From the NCBI RefSeq assembly GCF_004795895.1, contig NZ_CP039250.1, forward strand, positions 868,001 to 932,000: 64,000 nucleotides of DNA, read 5' to 3'. The position numbers were made by a program, and so were the translations under genes. The notes beneath the pieces were generated by a model. The model searched no databases and was not told where the DNA came from. It worked only from the letters and a program-made list of their open reading frames with translations. The number at the start of each line of letters is the position of its first letter. Position 1 is the stretch's first letter. Below are positions 55,845 to 64,000 of the stretch, piece after piece. The DNA is from Sphingopyxis sp. PAMC25046. Its GTDB lineage: Bacteria; Pseudomonadota; Alphaproteobacteria; Sphingomonadales; Sphingomonadaceae.

Positions 55845-57347
55845 TTACGCGGCCCGCCAGCCGAACCCTTCGTCCAGTGGCACAATCTGTCCCGCCGTCC
55901 CCACCGGTTCCCGCGTCCCATCGGTCAGAAACGCCAGCATCGCGGCGTCGCTTGCATCGACATGCGCGAGTGTCCGCGCGCCTTCGGGCGTGCGCGCCAC
56001 CACCACCCCCGCCTTCGGGCCGCCATCGCGGCCGTAAAATACCGTATAGCTCTCGATCGTCGCGGGGCCCGCATAATCCTCGACCAGCGCGGGCACCTGC
56101 TCGCGCTTCGCTTCGGCCTCGTCCTGATGGTCGAAATCCTGCGGGAAGCTCGCCGCGGCGATCGGTTCGCTCCCCAGTACGATACAATGATTGTCGGTCG
56201 CGAAGCCGCCATTGGCGAACAGGAAGCCATAGCGGCCGTCCTTGCGCAGTCTTTCGACCATCGAGACCACCGCATGGCTCATATAATTGGCGATCGGACC
56301 GCCGCCGAAGGTGAGGCCGCCAAACACAGTTGCGGGCCGATCCGCCGGCCAACCAAGGATGCGCCGCGCCATCTTCGGCACGCAGGGGAAGCAACTGTAA
56401 AGCTCGACGAAATCGAAATCCTCGACGGTCATCGCGTTGAGGTCGAGCGTGCGAGTGATCGACGTTTCCATACTGACGCTGCCGTCGTAGCGGTCGCGGT
56501 GGAGGATGCTCGGCGGTTCCTTCGCTGCTGCGCCCATGCCGACATAGATCAGCCGGTCCTCGGCGATCCCGCGCCGCCGCGCTTCGGCGAGGCTCGCGAC
56601 GAGGAAGCCCGCGCCCTGGTTGACCGAGGAGTTGGCGACCATCAGCTTCGAATAGGGAAAAGCGATCGGGCGATTGCGCTCGTCGACTTTCAGGATGTCG
56701 GCGGGCGAGGCAGGTTTGCGAATCCATGCGCCGTCGTTGGCGGCGGCGACGTCGGAGAAGCGCGACCAGATTTCGGCGCTTTCCTGCTGCGCTTCGCCAA
56801 GGCTTTGGCCCCATGCGGCGCGCGTCGCATTTTCATAGAGCGGATAGACATCGACCGGCGCGGCGAGGCCGTGCTTCTGCGCGTAATTGGGTTCGCGCCG
56901 CGTCGCGACCTTGCGGATCGCGTTATAGCTTTTGTCCTCGCCGGTTGCCGCCTTGGCAGCGCGGCCGGCGGCGGTGCGCAATGCTTCGCCGCCGACGATC
57001 GCGGCGAGTTTGACCTCGCCCGCGCCGATGCGGTTCGCGGCTTCGTTGAGCAGGCGCACCGGCGTGTCACCGTGCGGGGCTGCGGACTGATAATTGATCG
57101 CCGGACTGGCGCCGATCGCCGCGGCGAGCGGTTCACAGAGCTTGCCGAGATGATGGAAGCTGATCTGGTCGACGATCGCGAGACTGTCGATTTCGGCGAG
57201 CGGGATGCCGGCATCCTTTGCCGCGAGTTCCAGCGCCGCAACCATCAGCCCGAGGGAGTCGAGCCCCTGATCGGGGTCGGCGGGTCGGTCGTTGACCTGT
57301 CCGACGCCGATGATGACCGGAATAAGCTCGGGATCGGTCATGCTCAT
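55845..57347 (-). CDS. Thiolase-fold acetyl-CoA acetyltransferase family protein
   Basis: A 500-residue protein of the thiolase superfamily (COG0183-like acetyl-CoA acetyltransferase group with a C-terminal OB-type part). ELIPVIIGVGQVNDRP, EALRTAAGRAAKAAT, PFPYSKLMVANSSVNQGAGF-like (here AFPYSKLMVANSSVNQGAGF) and ATVFGGLTFGGGPIANYMSH follow the family. The classic thiolase Cys-His pair is not evident; a Cys in LYSCFPCVP is the best candidate. Start: the ATG at 57347 lies 1 base after the hydratase stop. The pair with enoyl-CoA hydratase suggests CoA-ester breakdown. Confidence 0.82.
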   Translation of the reverse strand: MSMTDPELIPVIIGVGQVNDRPADPDQGLDSLGLMVAALELAAKDAGIPLAEIDSLAIVDQISFHHLGKLCEPLAAAIGASPAINYQSAAPHGDTPVRLLNEAANRIGAGEVKLAAIVGGEALRTAAGRAAKAATGEDKSYNAIRKVATRREPNYAQKHGLAAPVDVYPLYENATRAAWGQSLGEAQQESAEIWSRFSDVAAANDGAWIRKPASPADILKVDERNRPIAFPYSKLMVANSSVNQGAGFLVASLAEARRRGIAEDRLIYVGMGAAAKEPPSILHRDRYDGSVSMETSITRTLDLNAMTVEDFDFVELYSCFPCVPKMARRILGWPADRPATVFGGLTFGGGPIANYMSHAVVSMVERLRKDGRYGFLFANGGFATDNHCIVLGSEPIAAASFPQDFDHQDEAEAKREQVPALVEDYAGPATIESYTVFYGRDGGPKAGVVVARTPEGARTLAHVDASDAAMLAFLTDGTREPVGTAGQIVPLDEGFGWRAA

Positions 57348-57348
57348 C

Positions 57349-58143
57349 TCAGCGCGCTTTCCATTCCGGTTTGCGCTTCTGCGCGAAGGCAAGCGGGCCT
57401 TCGCGCGCGTCTTCGCTGCGCATCAGCACGCTGCGTTCGCGGGTGTTGTGATCCCAATAGGGGGCGTCGGCGGCAATGCGGCCTTGCTCGATGCCAAGCG
57501 CGACACGCTTCGACGCCTGCACCGACAGCGGCGCGTTGGCGGCGATCTTTTCGGCGAGCGCGAGTGCGGTGGGCATCAGGTCGGCGAGCGGGACGACATG
57601 ATTGACGAGGCCGAATTCGGCGGCGCGCGCGGTGGGGATCGGATCGCCGGTGAGCATATATTCCATCGCGAGCTTGCGCGGCAGCTGCTGCGCGAGGCGG
57701 AAGGCGCCGCCCGCCGCTGCGAACAGCCCGACCTTGACTTCGGGCAGCCCGAATTGGGCATGATCGGCGGCGACGATGATGTCGCTCATCAACGCGATCT
57801 CGCAGCCGCCGCCAAAGGCAAAGCCGTTGACCGCGGCGATGATCGGTTTCGAAATCGGGTGCGACACCATGCCGGCGAAACCCCACGCCTGTTGCGCGGG
57901 CTCGTCGGGGTAGAGGCTTTCGCCGCGCGACAGCGCAACGAGGTCGGCGCCGGCGCAAAAGCTCTTGTCGCCGGCGCCGGTGATAACGACGACGCGGATT
58001 TCGGGATCGTTTTCGGCCTCTTCGAGCGCGGTGCCGACGCCGATATGGACCGCGGCGTTGACCGCGTTGCGCGCTTCGGGCCGGTTGATCGTGACGATCA
58101 GGACATGGCCGCGGCGTTCGGTGAGGATGGTGGTGTCGGTCAT
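57349..58143 (-). CDS. Enoyl-CoA hydratase/isomerase family protein
   Basis: A 264-residue crotonase-fold enzyme: GHVLIVTINRPEARNAVNAA, the oxyanion segments FCAGADLVAL and NGFAFGGGCEIALMSD, the Glu-containing GLPEVKVGLFAAAGGAFRL, and a family C-terminus. GGGAG precedes the ATG at 58143. It is the upstream gene of a two-gene operon with the thiolase-like protein. Substrate unknown. Confidence 0.88.
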   Translation of the reverse strand: MTDTTILTERRGHVLIVTINRPEARNAVNAAVHIGVGTALEEAENDPEIRVVVITGAGDKSFCAGADLVALSRGESLYPDEPAQQAWGFAGMVSHPISKPIIAAVNGFAFGGGCEIALMSDIIVAADHAQFGLPEVKVGLFAAAGGAFRLAQQLPRKLAMEYMLTGDPIPTARAAEFGLVNHVVPLADLMPTALALAEKIAANAPLSVQASKRVALGIEQGRIAADAPYWDHNTRERSVLMRSEDAREGPLAFAQKRKPEWKAR

Positions 58144-58234
58144 CGCGAATCTCTCCCTTTCGGGCGAGTATCGCGATGGCTTGACGTTTACGTCAACTGG
58201 AAAGGGTGAGAGGAAGGCAGGCAACGATAGAAAC

Positions 58235-58310
58235 GTCGCCCCCGCGAAGGCGGGGGCCGCTATCGGTGTAGCGCAAGGTTGCCAGCGGTCCCCGCCTTCG
58301 CGGGGACGAC
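58235..58310. repeat. Intergenic palindrome, family D copy 2
   Basis: Arms 58235-58260 and 58285-58310 pair around a 24-base loop; the core is GTCGCCCCCGCGAAGGCGGG. Between two minus-strand genes; homologous to 52078-52165. Confidence 0.82.
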
Positions 58311-58319
58311 GTTATTCGA

Positions 58320-58970
58320 TCAGATCGACTGGCCGGTCTTCGCCCAGTCCGCAAGGAAGCCTTCGATGCCCTTTTCGGTCAGGATATGCTTGAACAGCCC
58401 CTTGATGACCGAGGGCGGGGCGGTCATCACGTCGGCGCCGATCTTGGCGGCCTCGAGCACATGGATGCCGTGGCGGACGCTCGCGACGAGGATCTCGGTC
58501 TCATAGCCATAATTGTCGTAGATCAGGCGGATATCCGAAATCAGCTGCATGCCGTCGAAACCATTGTCGTCGTGGCGGCCCACGAAGGGCGAGACGAAGG
58601 TCGCTCCGGCCTTGGCTGCCAGCAGCGCCTGCGTTGCCGAGAAGCAGAGGGTGACATTGACCATCGTGCCGTCGCCGGTCAGCGCCTTGCACGTCTTGAG
58701 CCCGTCGATCGTGAGCGGCACCTTGATGCAGACATTGTCGGCGATCTTGCGGAGGATCTCGGCCTCCTTCATCATCGTTTCATGGTCGAGCGCAACGACC
58801 TCGGCCGAAACCGGGCCGTCGACGATGGCGCAGATTTCCTTCGTCACTTCCTTGAAGTCGCGGCCCGACTTGGCGATCAGCGACGGGTTGGTGGTCACGC
58901 CGTCGAGTAGGCCGGTCGCGGCGAGCTCCTGAATGTCGGCGATTTCGGCGGTGTCGGCGAAGAATTTCAT
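58320..58970 (-). CDS. Transaldolase, short FSA/TalC-like type
   Basis: A 216-residue transaldolase of the small decameric class: [13 protein letters not shown] at the start, [16 protein letters not shown], and Lys83 in NVCIKVPLT as the Schiff-base residue; later SPFVGRHDD and [12 protein letters not shown]. It links the pentose-phosphate pathway with glycolysis. The ATG at 58970 gives the normal N-terminus. Fructose-6-phosphate aldolase activity is an alternative for the family. Confidence 0.9.
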   Translation of the reverse strand: MKFFADTAEIADIQELAATGLLDGVTTNPSLIAKSGRDFKEVTKEICAIVDGPVSAEVVALDHETMMKEAEILRKIADNVCIKVPLTIDGLKTCKALTGDGTMVNVTLCFSATQALLAAKAGATFVSPFVGRHDDNGFDGMQLISDIRLIYDNYGYETEILVASVRHGIHVLEAAKIGADVMTAPPSVIKGLFKHILTEKGIEGFLADWAKTGQSI

Positions 58971-59060
58971 GGGAAGGGCTTTCGTCTGGGAAGGTGATTC
59001 GGCTGTTGCGTTCGCCCTAGAGCAACGGCCGGGAAAACTGAACCGTCCTCCGCCTATTTC

Positions 59061-59156
59061 GTCACCCTCGAACGAGACACATGGCTCGTTCGACTTGATC
59101 CGGGGTCCACAACGACCGGGCAGCGATGGATGCCGGATCAAGTCTGGCATGACGAA
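59061..59156. repeat. Intergenic palindrome, family B copy 3 with inner insertion
   Basis: The right arm (TGGATGCCGGATCAAGTCTG) and part of the left arm (CTTGATCCGGGGTCCA) match copies at 30227 and 37660. The left arm is interrupted by a separate hairpin TCGAACGAG-acacatgg-CTCGTTCGA (9-base stem) not present in the others. Between divergent transaldolase and radA. Confidence 0.7.
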
Positions 59157-59203
59157 CGAGGAAACCGCTGGCGTTCCGTCTTTGTTCCGATTATGCGGCG
59201 ATC

Positions 59204-60565
59204 ATGGCCAAAGCGAAGCGTCAATATGTCTGCCAGAATTGCGGGTCGGTCTCGTACCGCTGGCAGGGGCAGTGCGTCGATTGCGGCGAGTGGAACACGC
59301 TGGTCGAGGAAGCCGCCGAAACCGTCTTTTCGGCGAAGCACGACCTTAGCCGCGGTGGGCGGACGTTAACGCTCGAAACGCTCGACGCCGACAGCCGGAT
59401 GCCCGAGCGGATGCTGTGCGGAATCGCGGAGTTCGACCGCGCGCTGGGCGGCGGGTTCGTCGCGGGATCGGCGACGCTAATCGGCGGCGATCCGGGGATC
59501 GGCAAATCGACGCTGCTGCTCCAGGCGGCAGGAAGGCTCGCAAAGGCAGGCAAGTCGGTCGTCTATATCAGCGGCGAGGAAGCGGCGGCGCAGGTGCGGC
59601 TGCGCGCGCAGCGGCTGGGGCTCGGCAAGGCGCCGGTCGCGCTGGCGAGCGCGACCTCGGTGCGCGACATCCTTGCAACGCTCGACGGCCGCGACGCCGA
59701 TTTCGTCGTGATCGATTCGATCCAGACGATGCACAGCGACCTGATCGACAGCGCGCCGGGAACGGTGAGCCAGGTGCGTGCAAGCGCGCAGGAACTGATC
59801 CGTTACGCCAAGGACAGCGAGGCCGCGATCGTGCTTGTCGGCCATGTGACCAAGGACGGCACGATCGCGGGGCCGCGCGTGCTCGAACATATGGTCGACA
59901 CCGTGCTGGCGTTCGAGGGCGAGCGCAGTCACCAGTATCGCATCCTGCGTGCGGTGAAGAACCGTTTCGGCGGTACCGACGAAATCGGGGTGTTCGCGAT
60001 GGGCGAGGAAGGGTTGGGCGAGGTCGCCAATCCGTCGAGCCTGTTCCTGACCGACCGTAGCCGCGACGTGCCGGGTTCGGTGGTCTTTCCCGCATTGGAG
60101 GGCACGCGCCCGGTGCTCGTCGAAGTGCAGGCGCTCACCGTCCGCCTCGCGAGCGGCGCGACGCCACGCCGGGCGGTCGTCGGCTGGGACAGCGGGCGGC
60201 TGGCGATGGTGCTCGCGGTGCTCGAAGCGCGCTGCGGGCTCCAGTTGGGCGCCGCCGAAGTCTATCTCAACATCGCGGGAGGCTACCGGCTCACCGATCC
60301 CGCCGCGGACCTCGCGGTCGCCGCCGCGTTGATCTCGGCGTTCAGCGAGCGGCCGGTGCCCGCCGACGCGATCGTCTTCGGCGAGCTGTCGCTGTCGGGC
60401 GAGGTGCGGCAGGTCGCGCACGACGCGCTGCGCCTCCGCGAGGCGGCAAAGCTCGGTTTCTCGCGCGGTTGGGGTCCAAAGGGAATGAAAGGTGTCGGCG
60501 GGATTTCGGTGACCGGCTTCGACCGGCTCGGCGAACTCGTTGACCTGATGCTCGGGCGCGACTAG
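59204..60565 (+). CDS. radA: DNA repair protein RadA
   Basis: A 453-residue RecA-related branch-migration protein. The zinc finger has Cys10, Cys13, Cys24 and Cys27; Walker A is GDPGIGKST (95-103); the RadA-specific KNRFG motif lies in VKNRFGGTDEIGVF; a Lon-protease-like C-terminal domain (AAALISAFSERPVPADAIVF) completes the protein. The ATG at 59204 gives the normal MAKAKRQYVCQNC start. A CvpA gene follows after 10 bases. Confidence 0.96.
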   Translation: MAKAKRQYVCQNCGSVSYRWQGQCVDCGEWNTLVEEAAETVFSAKHDLSRGGRTLTLETLDADSRMPERMLCGIAEFDRALGGGFVAGSATLIGGDPGIGKSTLLLQAAGRLAKAGKSVVYISGEEAAAQVRLRAQRLGLGKAPVALASATSVRDILATLDGRDADFVVIDSIQTMHSDLIDSAPGTVSQVRASAQELIRYAKDSEAAIVLVGHVTKDGTIAGPRVLEHMVDTVLAFEGERSHQYRILRAVKNRFGGTDEIGVFAMGEEGLGEVANPSSLFLTDRSRDVPGSVVFPALEGTRPVLVEVQALTVRLASGATPRRAVVGWDSGRLAMVLAVLEARCGLQLGAAEVYLNIAGGYRLTDPAADLAVAAALISAFSERPVPADAIVFGELSLSGEVRQVAHDALRLREAAKLGFSRGWGPKGMKGVGGISVTGFDRLGELVDLMLGRD

Positions 60566-60575
60566 CGACCGGCAA

Positions 60576-61115
60576 ATGGGAAGTCTGACGGCTCTGGATA
60601 TCATCGTGCTGACGCTCGTGGGCGGCGGCGCGGTGCTCGGTTTTTCGCGCGGCCTCGTGCAGGAAGTGACGACGCTGCTCGCATGGGTCCTGGCGATCGC
60701 GGCAGTGCGCTTTTTTCATCCGCTCGTGACGGACTTGCTCGCGGGATGGGTCGGGACCGAGGGCGGTGCGGCGATGCTGGCGTTCGTGCTGCTTTTCGGC
60801 GGCGTCTTCGCGCTCGCCAAATGGGGATCGCGCGCGATGGGGCAGCGCAGCCGCGCGTCGCTCGTCGGCGGGTTCGACCGCGGGCTCGGCGCGGGCTTCG
60901 GAGCCGTAAAGGGCCTGTTGATCGCTACGATCGGCTTCATGCTCGTGACTTTGCTATACGACATCGGTTATGGGAATGCGCAGCGCCCCGCGTGGATGAC
61001 GGGCAGTCGCACCTATCCGGCGCTCAACGCGACGAGCAGCGCAATGAGCAAGGTGATCGCCGCGCGGCGCACCGAGGCACGCGAAGTCGAAGCCGCAAAC
61101 GGCGACGCATCATGA
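60576..61115 (+). CDS. cvpA: CvpA family membrane protein
   Basis: A 179-residue inner-membrane protein with four hydrophobic segments (about residues 5-25, 32-52, 62-82 and 105-127) and the family features ALDIIVLTLVGGGAVLGFSR and GFDRGLGAGFGAVKGLL. The CvpA family is linked to colicin V production in E. coli and to envelope stress; no specific reaction is known. It overlaps the next gene by 4 bases and follows radA, a common arrangement in alphaproteobacteria. Confidence 0.88.
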   Translation: MGSLTALDIIVLTLVGGGAVLGFSRGLVQEVTTLLAWVLAIAAVRFFHPLVTDLLAGWVGTEGGAAMLAFVLLFGGVFALAKWGSRAMGQRSRASLVGGFDRGLGAGFGAVKGLLIATIGFMLVTLLYDIGYGNAQRPAWMTGSRTYPALNATSSAMSKVIAARRTEAREVEAANGDAS

Positions 61116-61540
61116 GCGCTCCGCTGTACAATCGCGACATATTGGCGCTGGCGGTCGCGACCGCCCAATATTTGCCGTTCGCCGACGCGCGCCATCGCGT
61201 CAGCAAGCGCGCGCCGCTGTGCGGCAGCGCGATCATCCTCGATCTCGACACCGATGATGCGGGCCTCGTGACGCGCGTCGGCCTTCACGTCGAAGCATGC
61301 GCGCTGGGGCAGGCGTCGGCGGCGCTGCTCGCGCGCCATGCGCCGGGGCTGGGCCTCGCCGAAATCCGCGCCGCGCGCGAGCGGATAGCGGGCTGGTTTG
61401 CGGGCGAGGACGAACGGCCTGAGTGGCCGGGCTTCGACCTGCTCGCTCCCGCCCGCGACTATCCAGCGCGCCAAGGCGCGATCCTGCTGCCCTTTGATGC
61501 CGCGATCGCCGCGCTCGAAGATCAGGCGGCGGCGGCATGA
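61112..61540 (+). CDS. IscU-like iron-sulfur scaffold protein, third Cys replaced
   Basis: A 142-residue protein of the NifU/IscU N-terminal fold: YNRDILALAVATAQYLPFAD, then Cys37 in RAPLCGSAIILDL and Cys in HVEACALGQASAAL. The third ligand of IscU-type scaffolds, expected in a RxxCxLLP segment, is missing here (PARQGAILLPFDA). It might be a degenerate or specialised scaffold. Start overlaps the cvpA stop, and its own stop overlaps the antiporter start, so it is co-translated with both. Confidence 0.75.
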   Translation: MSAPLYNRDILALAVATAQYLPFADARHRVSKRAPLCGSAIILDLDTDDAGLVTRVGLHVEACALGQASAALLARHAPGLGLAEIRAARERIAGWFAGEDERPEWPGFDLLAPARDYPARQGAILLPFDAAIAALEDQAAAA

Positions 61541-63435
61541 GCCTGATCGCCCTTGCTGCCGGGGCCTCCAAGGCGGCCGGGAAGGTTACCGAAACCGCGG
61601 CCGATACTGCGCTGGTCGAAGGGGCGATCCTGCTCGGCGTCGCGACCTTGTTCGTGCTGATCTTCCGCCGGCTCGGACTCGGCGCCGTGTTGGGATATCT
61701 GATCGCCGGCGCGATCGTCGGGCCGCACGGGTTCGGCCTTGTCGGCGGCGGCGAATCGAAGCTGGCTTTTGCCGAACTCGGCATCGCCTTCCTGCTCTTC
61801 CTCGTCGGGCTCGAACTCTCGCCGCGCCGGCTCTGGGATATGCGCCGCGCAATCTTCGGGCTTGGCATGGTCCAAGTCGTCGTCACGGGGCTGGTGCTCA
61901 CAGCGCTCATCCATCTGACGTTGGGATTCAGTCCTGCGGCCTCGCTCGCACTCGGCCTGCCGCTCGCGCTGTCGTCGACCGCGCAGGTGCTGCCGGGGCT
62001 CAAAAGTTCGGGCCGGATCAATTCGCCTTTCGGCGAAAAGGCCTTTTCGATCCTGCTGTTCCAGGATCTCGCGATCGTCCCGATGATTACCATCGTTGCG
62101 GTGCTGTCGCGCGCACCGGCCAACCCCTCGGCGCCGCCGGGGTGGCAGATGGCCTTTTTTACGCTGTGGGCGATCGTCGTGCTGGTGCTGGCGGGGCGCT
62201 TCATCGTCAATCCGCTCCTGCGCATCGTGGGGCGCTATGGCGAGCGCGAGCTGTTCGTCGTCGTCGGATTGCTGACCATCCTCGCGAGCGCGGCGTTGAT
62301 GCACAGCCTGCATCTGTCGACCGCGCTCGGGGCGTTCATCGCGGGCGTGATGCTCGCCGATTCGCCCTATCGACACGAAATCGAATCCGACGTTGAGCCA
62401 TTCCGCCTGATCCTGCTCGGACTCTTTTTCCTCGCCGTCGGCATGGTGCTCGATGTCGGCGCGGTCATGGAACGTCCGTTGCTGGTGCTCGCGCTGGCGC
62501 TTGGGCTGGTGGCGGTGAAGGCGTCCGTGCTGACGCTGATCGTAAAGGCATTCGGCAAGAGCTGGCAGGCTGCGCTCGGCCTAGGCCTGTTGCTCAGCCA
62601 AGGCGGCGAATTCGGTTTCCTGCTGTTCGCGCAGGCCGCCGATGCGCTGCTCATCGATCCCGAGGCGGCGAGCCTGTTCAGCGCGGTGGTGACGCTGTCG
62701 ATGGTGACGACGCCGTTCCTGATGCTGTTTGCGCGCAATCTGGAATTCTCGCCCGGGGCCGCCGAGCCCGATCTCGACGATCCCGAAGGCGCGCCCCGCG
62801 GGTCAGCGATCGTCGTCGGATACGGACGGTTCGGACAGATCGTGTCGCAGATGCTCCACGGCGTTGCCTGTTCGGTGACGCTGATCGACAAGAAGCCGAG
62901 CCAGATCGAGCTGTCGAGCCGCTTCGACACCAAGGTCTATTTCGGCGACGGATTGCGCATCGACCTGCTCCGCCGCGCGGGGGGTGAGGAAGCGCGGCTG
63001 ATTATCTTCTGCATCGATGATTCGTCGGTCGATGCCGCGGCGCTCAAGCCGATCGTCGAAGCCTTTCCGAATGCGAAGATATTGATGCGCGTGTTCGACC
63101 GCCGCCAGATGCTCGCAATCGACGGATCGGGTGTCGACGGTGTCATTCGCGAGGTGTTCGAAAGTTCGGTCGCGATGGGGCTGACGGCGCTGCGCCATCT
63201 CGACGTCGACCCGGCGGAGATGGACGATGTCGAGGCGACGCTGCGGCACCTCGACGAAACGCGGCTGCGGGCACAACTCGACGAGGGTGACCTGTCGGCG
63301 GGTATGGACCATCGCTTCAAGCCGGGCGGTGGACGCGAGGCCGACAGCGTCCTCGAGAAATTCCGCCGCAAGCGGCAGGAGGCGAAAGCGGCGCGCGAAG
63401 AGAATGAGGCAATGGGGCTAACGAGCGAGAGCTAG
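61537..63435 (+). CDS. Monovalent cation:proton antiporter, KefB/CPA2 family with TrkA-N domain
   Basis: A 632-residue CPA2 antiporter. Residues 30-410 hold about a dozen membrane segments (LGLGAVLGYLIAGAIVGPHG, ALGLPLALSSTAQVLPGLKS, LHLSTALGAFIAGVMLADSP, LLLSQGGEFGFLLFAQAADA). A cytosolic TrkA-N/RCK domain follows with the nucleotide motif IVVGYGRFGQIVSQML near residue 427 and a C-terminal coiled, charged tail. Family members exchange K+ or Na+ for H+ and respond to glutathione or nucleotide. The ATG overlaps the IscU-like stop by 4 bases. Confidence 0.9.
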   Translation: MSLIALAAGASKAAGKVTETAADTALVEGAILLGVATLFVLIFRRLGLGAVLGYLIAGAIVGPHGFGLVGGGESKLAFAELGIAFLLFLVGLELSPRRLWDMRRAIFGLGMVQVVVTGLVLTALIHLTLGFSPAASLALGLPLALSSTAQVLPGLKSSGRINSPFGEKAFSILLFQDLAIVPMITIVAVLSRAPANPSAPPGWQMAFFTLWAIVVLVLAGRFIVNPLLRIVGRYGERELFVVVGLLTILASAALMHSLHLSTALGAFIAGVMLADSPYRHEIESDVEPFRLILLGLFFLAVGMVLDVGAVMERPLLVLALALGLVAVKASVLTLIVKAFGKSWQAALGLGLLLSQGGEFGFLLFAQAADALLIDPEAASLFSAVVTLSMVTTPFLMLFARNLEFSPGAAEPDLDDPEGAPRGSAIVVGYGRFGQIVSQMLHGVACSVTLIDKKPSQIELSSRFDTKVYFGDGLRIDLLRRAGGEEARLIIFCIDDSSVDAAALKPIVEAFPNAKILMRVFDRRQMLAIDGSGVDGVIREVFESSVAMGLTALRHLDVDPAEMDDVEATLRHLDETRLRAQLDEGDLSAGMDHRFKPGGGREADSVLEKFRRKRQEAKAAREENEAMGLTSES

Positions 63436-63452
63436 CCGCCGCGCCGTCCTTT

Positions 63453-64000
63453 CTACGCGAGACGCTGCTCGTCGAGGAACGCCGCGACCCTATCGAGGCT
63501 AAATTCGTCGGTGACGAAGCTTTGCCCGATGCCTTGGGTGAGGATCAGCGGCAATTTGCCGCCGCGCACCTTCTTGTCGTGCGCCATATGCGCGGCGAGT
63601 TCGGCGCCGCCCGTGTTCACGCCGGCGCTCGCCAGACTGTGCGGCAGGTCGACGCTGGCAAGGTGGGCGCGCACGCGGTCGGCATCCGCGACGGGGCAAA
63701 GGCCGTTTGCGGCCGAGAATTGATGTGCGAGGACCATGCCAGCCGCGACCGCCTCGCCGTGCAGCAGCCGGTCCGAATAGCCCGTCTCCGCCTCGAGCGC
63801 GTGGCCGAAGCTGTGGCCGAGGTTGAGCAGCGCGCGGATATCCTGCGTCTCGCGCTCGTCGGCGGCGACGATACGCGCCTTGGCCGCAACGCTATGCGCG
63901 ATCGCCCTGTGACGGGCGGCGCCGTCGCCCGCGAGCAACGCCGCGCCGTTCGCCTCGCACCAGCCGAAGAACTCCGCGTCGTCGATCAGGCCATATTTGA
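63453..64000 (-). CDS. aroB: 3-dehydroquinate synthase, C-terminal part
   Basis: About 182 residues of the C-terminal half; the gene runs past the right edge. It catalyses the second step of the shikimate pathway. The metal-binding LLNLGHSFGHALEAETGYSD, LLHGEAVAAGMVLA with further His ligands and HDKKVRGGKLPLILTQGIG are diagnostic. It converges on the antiporter gene with a 17-base gap. Confidence 0.95.
   Translation of the reverse strand, partial: KYGLIDDAEFFGWCEANGAALLAGDGAARHRAIAHSVAAKARIVAADERETQDIRALLNLGHSFGHALEAETGYSDRLLHGEAVAAGMVLAHQFSAANGLCPVADADRVRAHLASVDLPHSLASAGVNTGGAELAAHMAHDKKVRGGKLPLILTQGIGQSFVTDEFSLDRVAAFLDEQRLA

Noticed and set aside
55644..57605. Plus-strand frame opposite the thiolase-like gene
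   Set aside because: Shadow frame without motifs.

Overview
This is a GC-rich chromosomal segment from an alphaproteobacterium, most likely a member of the Sphingomonadales (Sphingopyxis- or Sphingomonas-like). That placement is an inference from the NepR/EcfG/PhyR stress locus, the tandem TorF-type porins, the PhyR-HWE-kinase pairing and the style of the intergenic palindromes. I see no rRNA, tRNA, prophage or CRISPR array. Genes are dense, on both strands, and often overlap by 1-17 bases.

Layout. 1-10.4 kb: the N-terminal part of ispG (cut by the left edge), two tandem TorF-like porins, an FMN L-lactate dehydrogenase, an overlapping three-gene catabolic operon (beta-hydroxyacid dehydrogenase, secreted amidohydrolase, FAD amine oxidase), then threonine deaminase with a hotdog thioesterase and an acetyltransferase. 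10.4-17.6 kb: small regulatory units, namely a MarR regulator with an S41 peptidase behind a 42-base palindrome, an HD phosphohydrolase, an XRE regulator, an Rrf2 regulator with a methyltransferase, an acetyltransferase, an alpha/beta hydrolase and a PQQ-type sugar dehydrogenase lipoprotein.

17.8-22.6 kb: a compact general-stress-response locus. It holds nepR-ecfG, a short BLUF blue-light sensor, a second EcfG-type sigma factor with an unusual start region, phyR and a GAF-PAS HWE/HisKA_2 kinase. Two EcfG-type promoters (GGAAC, 16-17 bases, CGTT/CGTA) lie in front of nepR and phyR. 22.6-27.9 kb: four tightly overlapping DNA-repair genes (radical SAM, UdgX fusion, MBL exonuclease, ATP-dependent ligase).

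28-38.9 kb: sodB, serine deaminase, and a formaldehyde-detoxification run (glutathione-dependent formaldehyde dehydrogenase, two VOC proteins, PurU, prolyl-tRNA editing protein, S-formylglutathione hydrolase), followed by a quinone reductase, a DEAD-box helicase and a YhiN-type flavoprotein. 38.9-43.8 kb: a Gre factor translationally coupled to a 59-residue HTH gene, two GIN-domain proteins separated by a MITE-like element, a short-chain dehydrogenase, and two small exported proteins. The last of these, just upstream of secA, could be a secretion-monitoring leader peptide.

43.9-52.1 kb: secA, the Anbu cluster (ATP-grasp, alpha-E, transglutaminase-like, Anbu proteasome-type protease) and a serine hydrolase. 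52.1-64 kb: acetyl-CoA synthetase, an ALDH7-type dehydrogenase, a thiolase-like protein with enoyl-CoA hydratase, transaldolase, radA-cvpA, an IscU-like protein, a KefB-type antiporter, and the C-terminal part of aroB. At least four families of palindromic intergenic repeats are scattered between genes.
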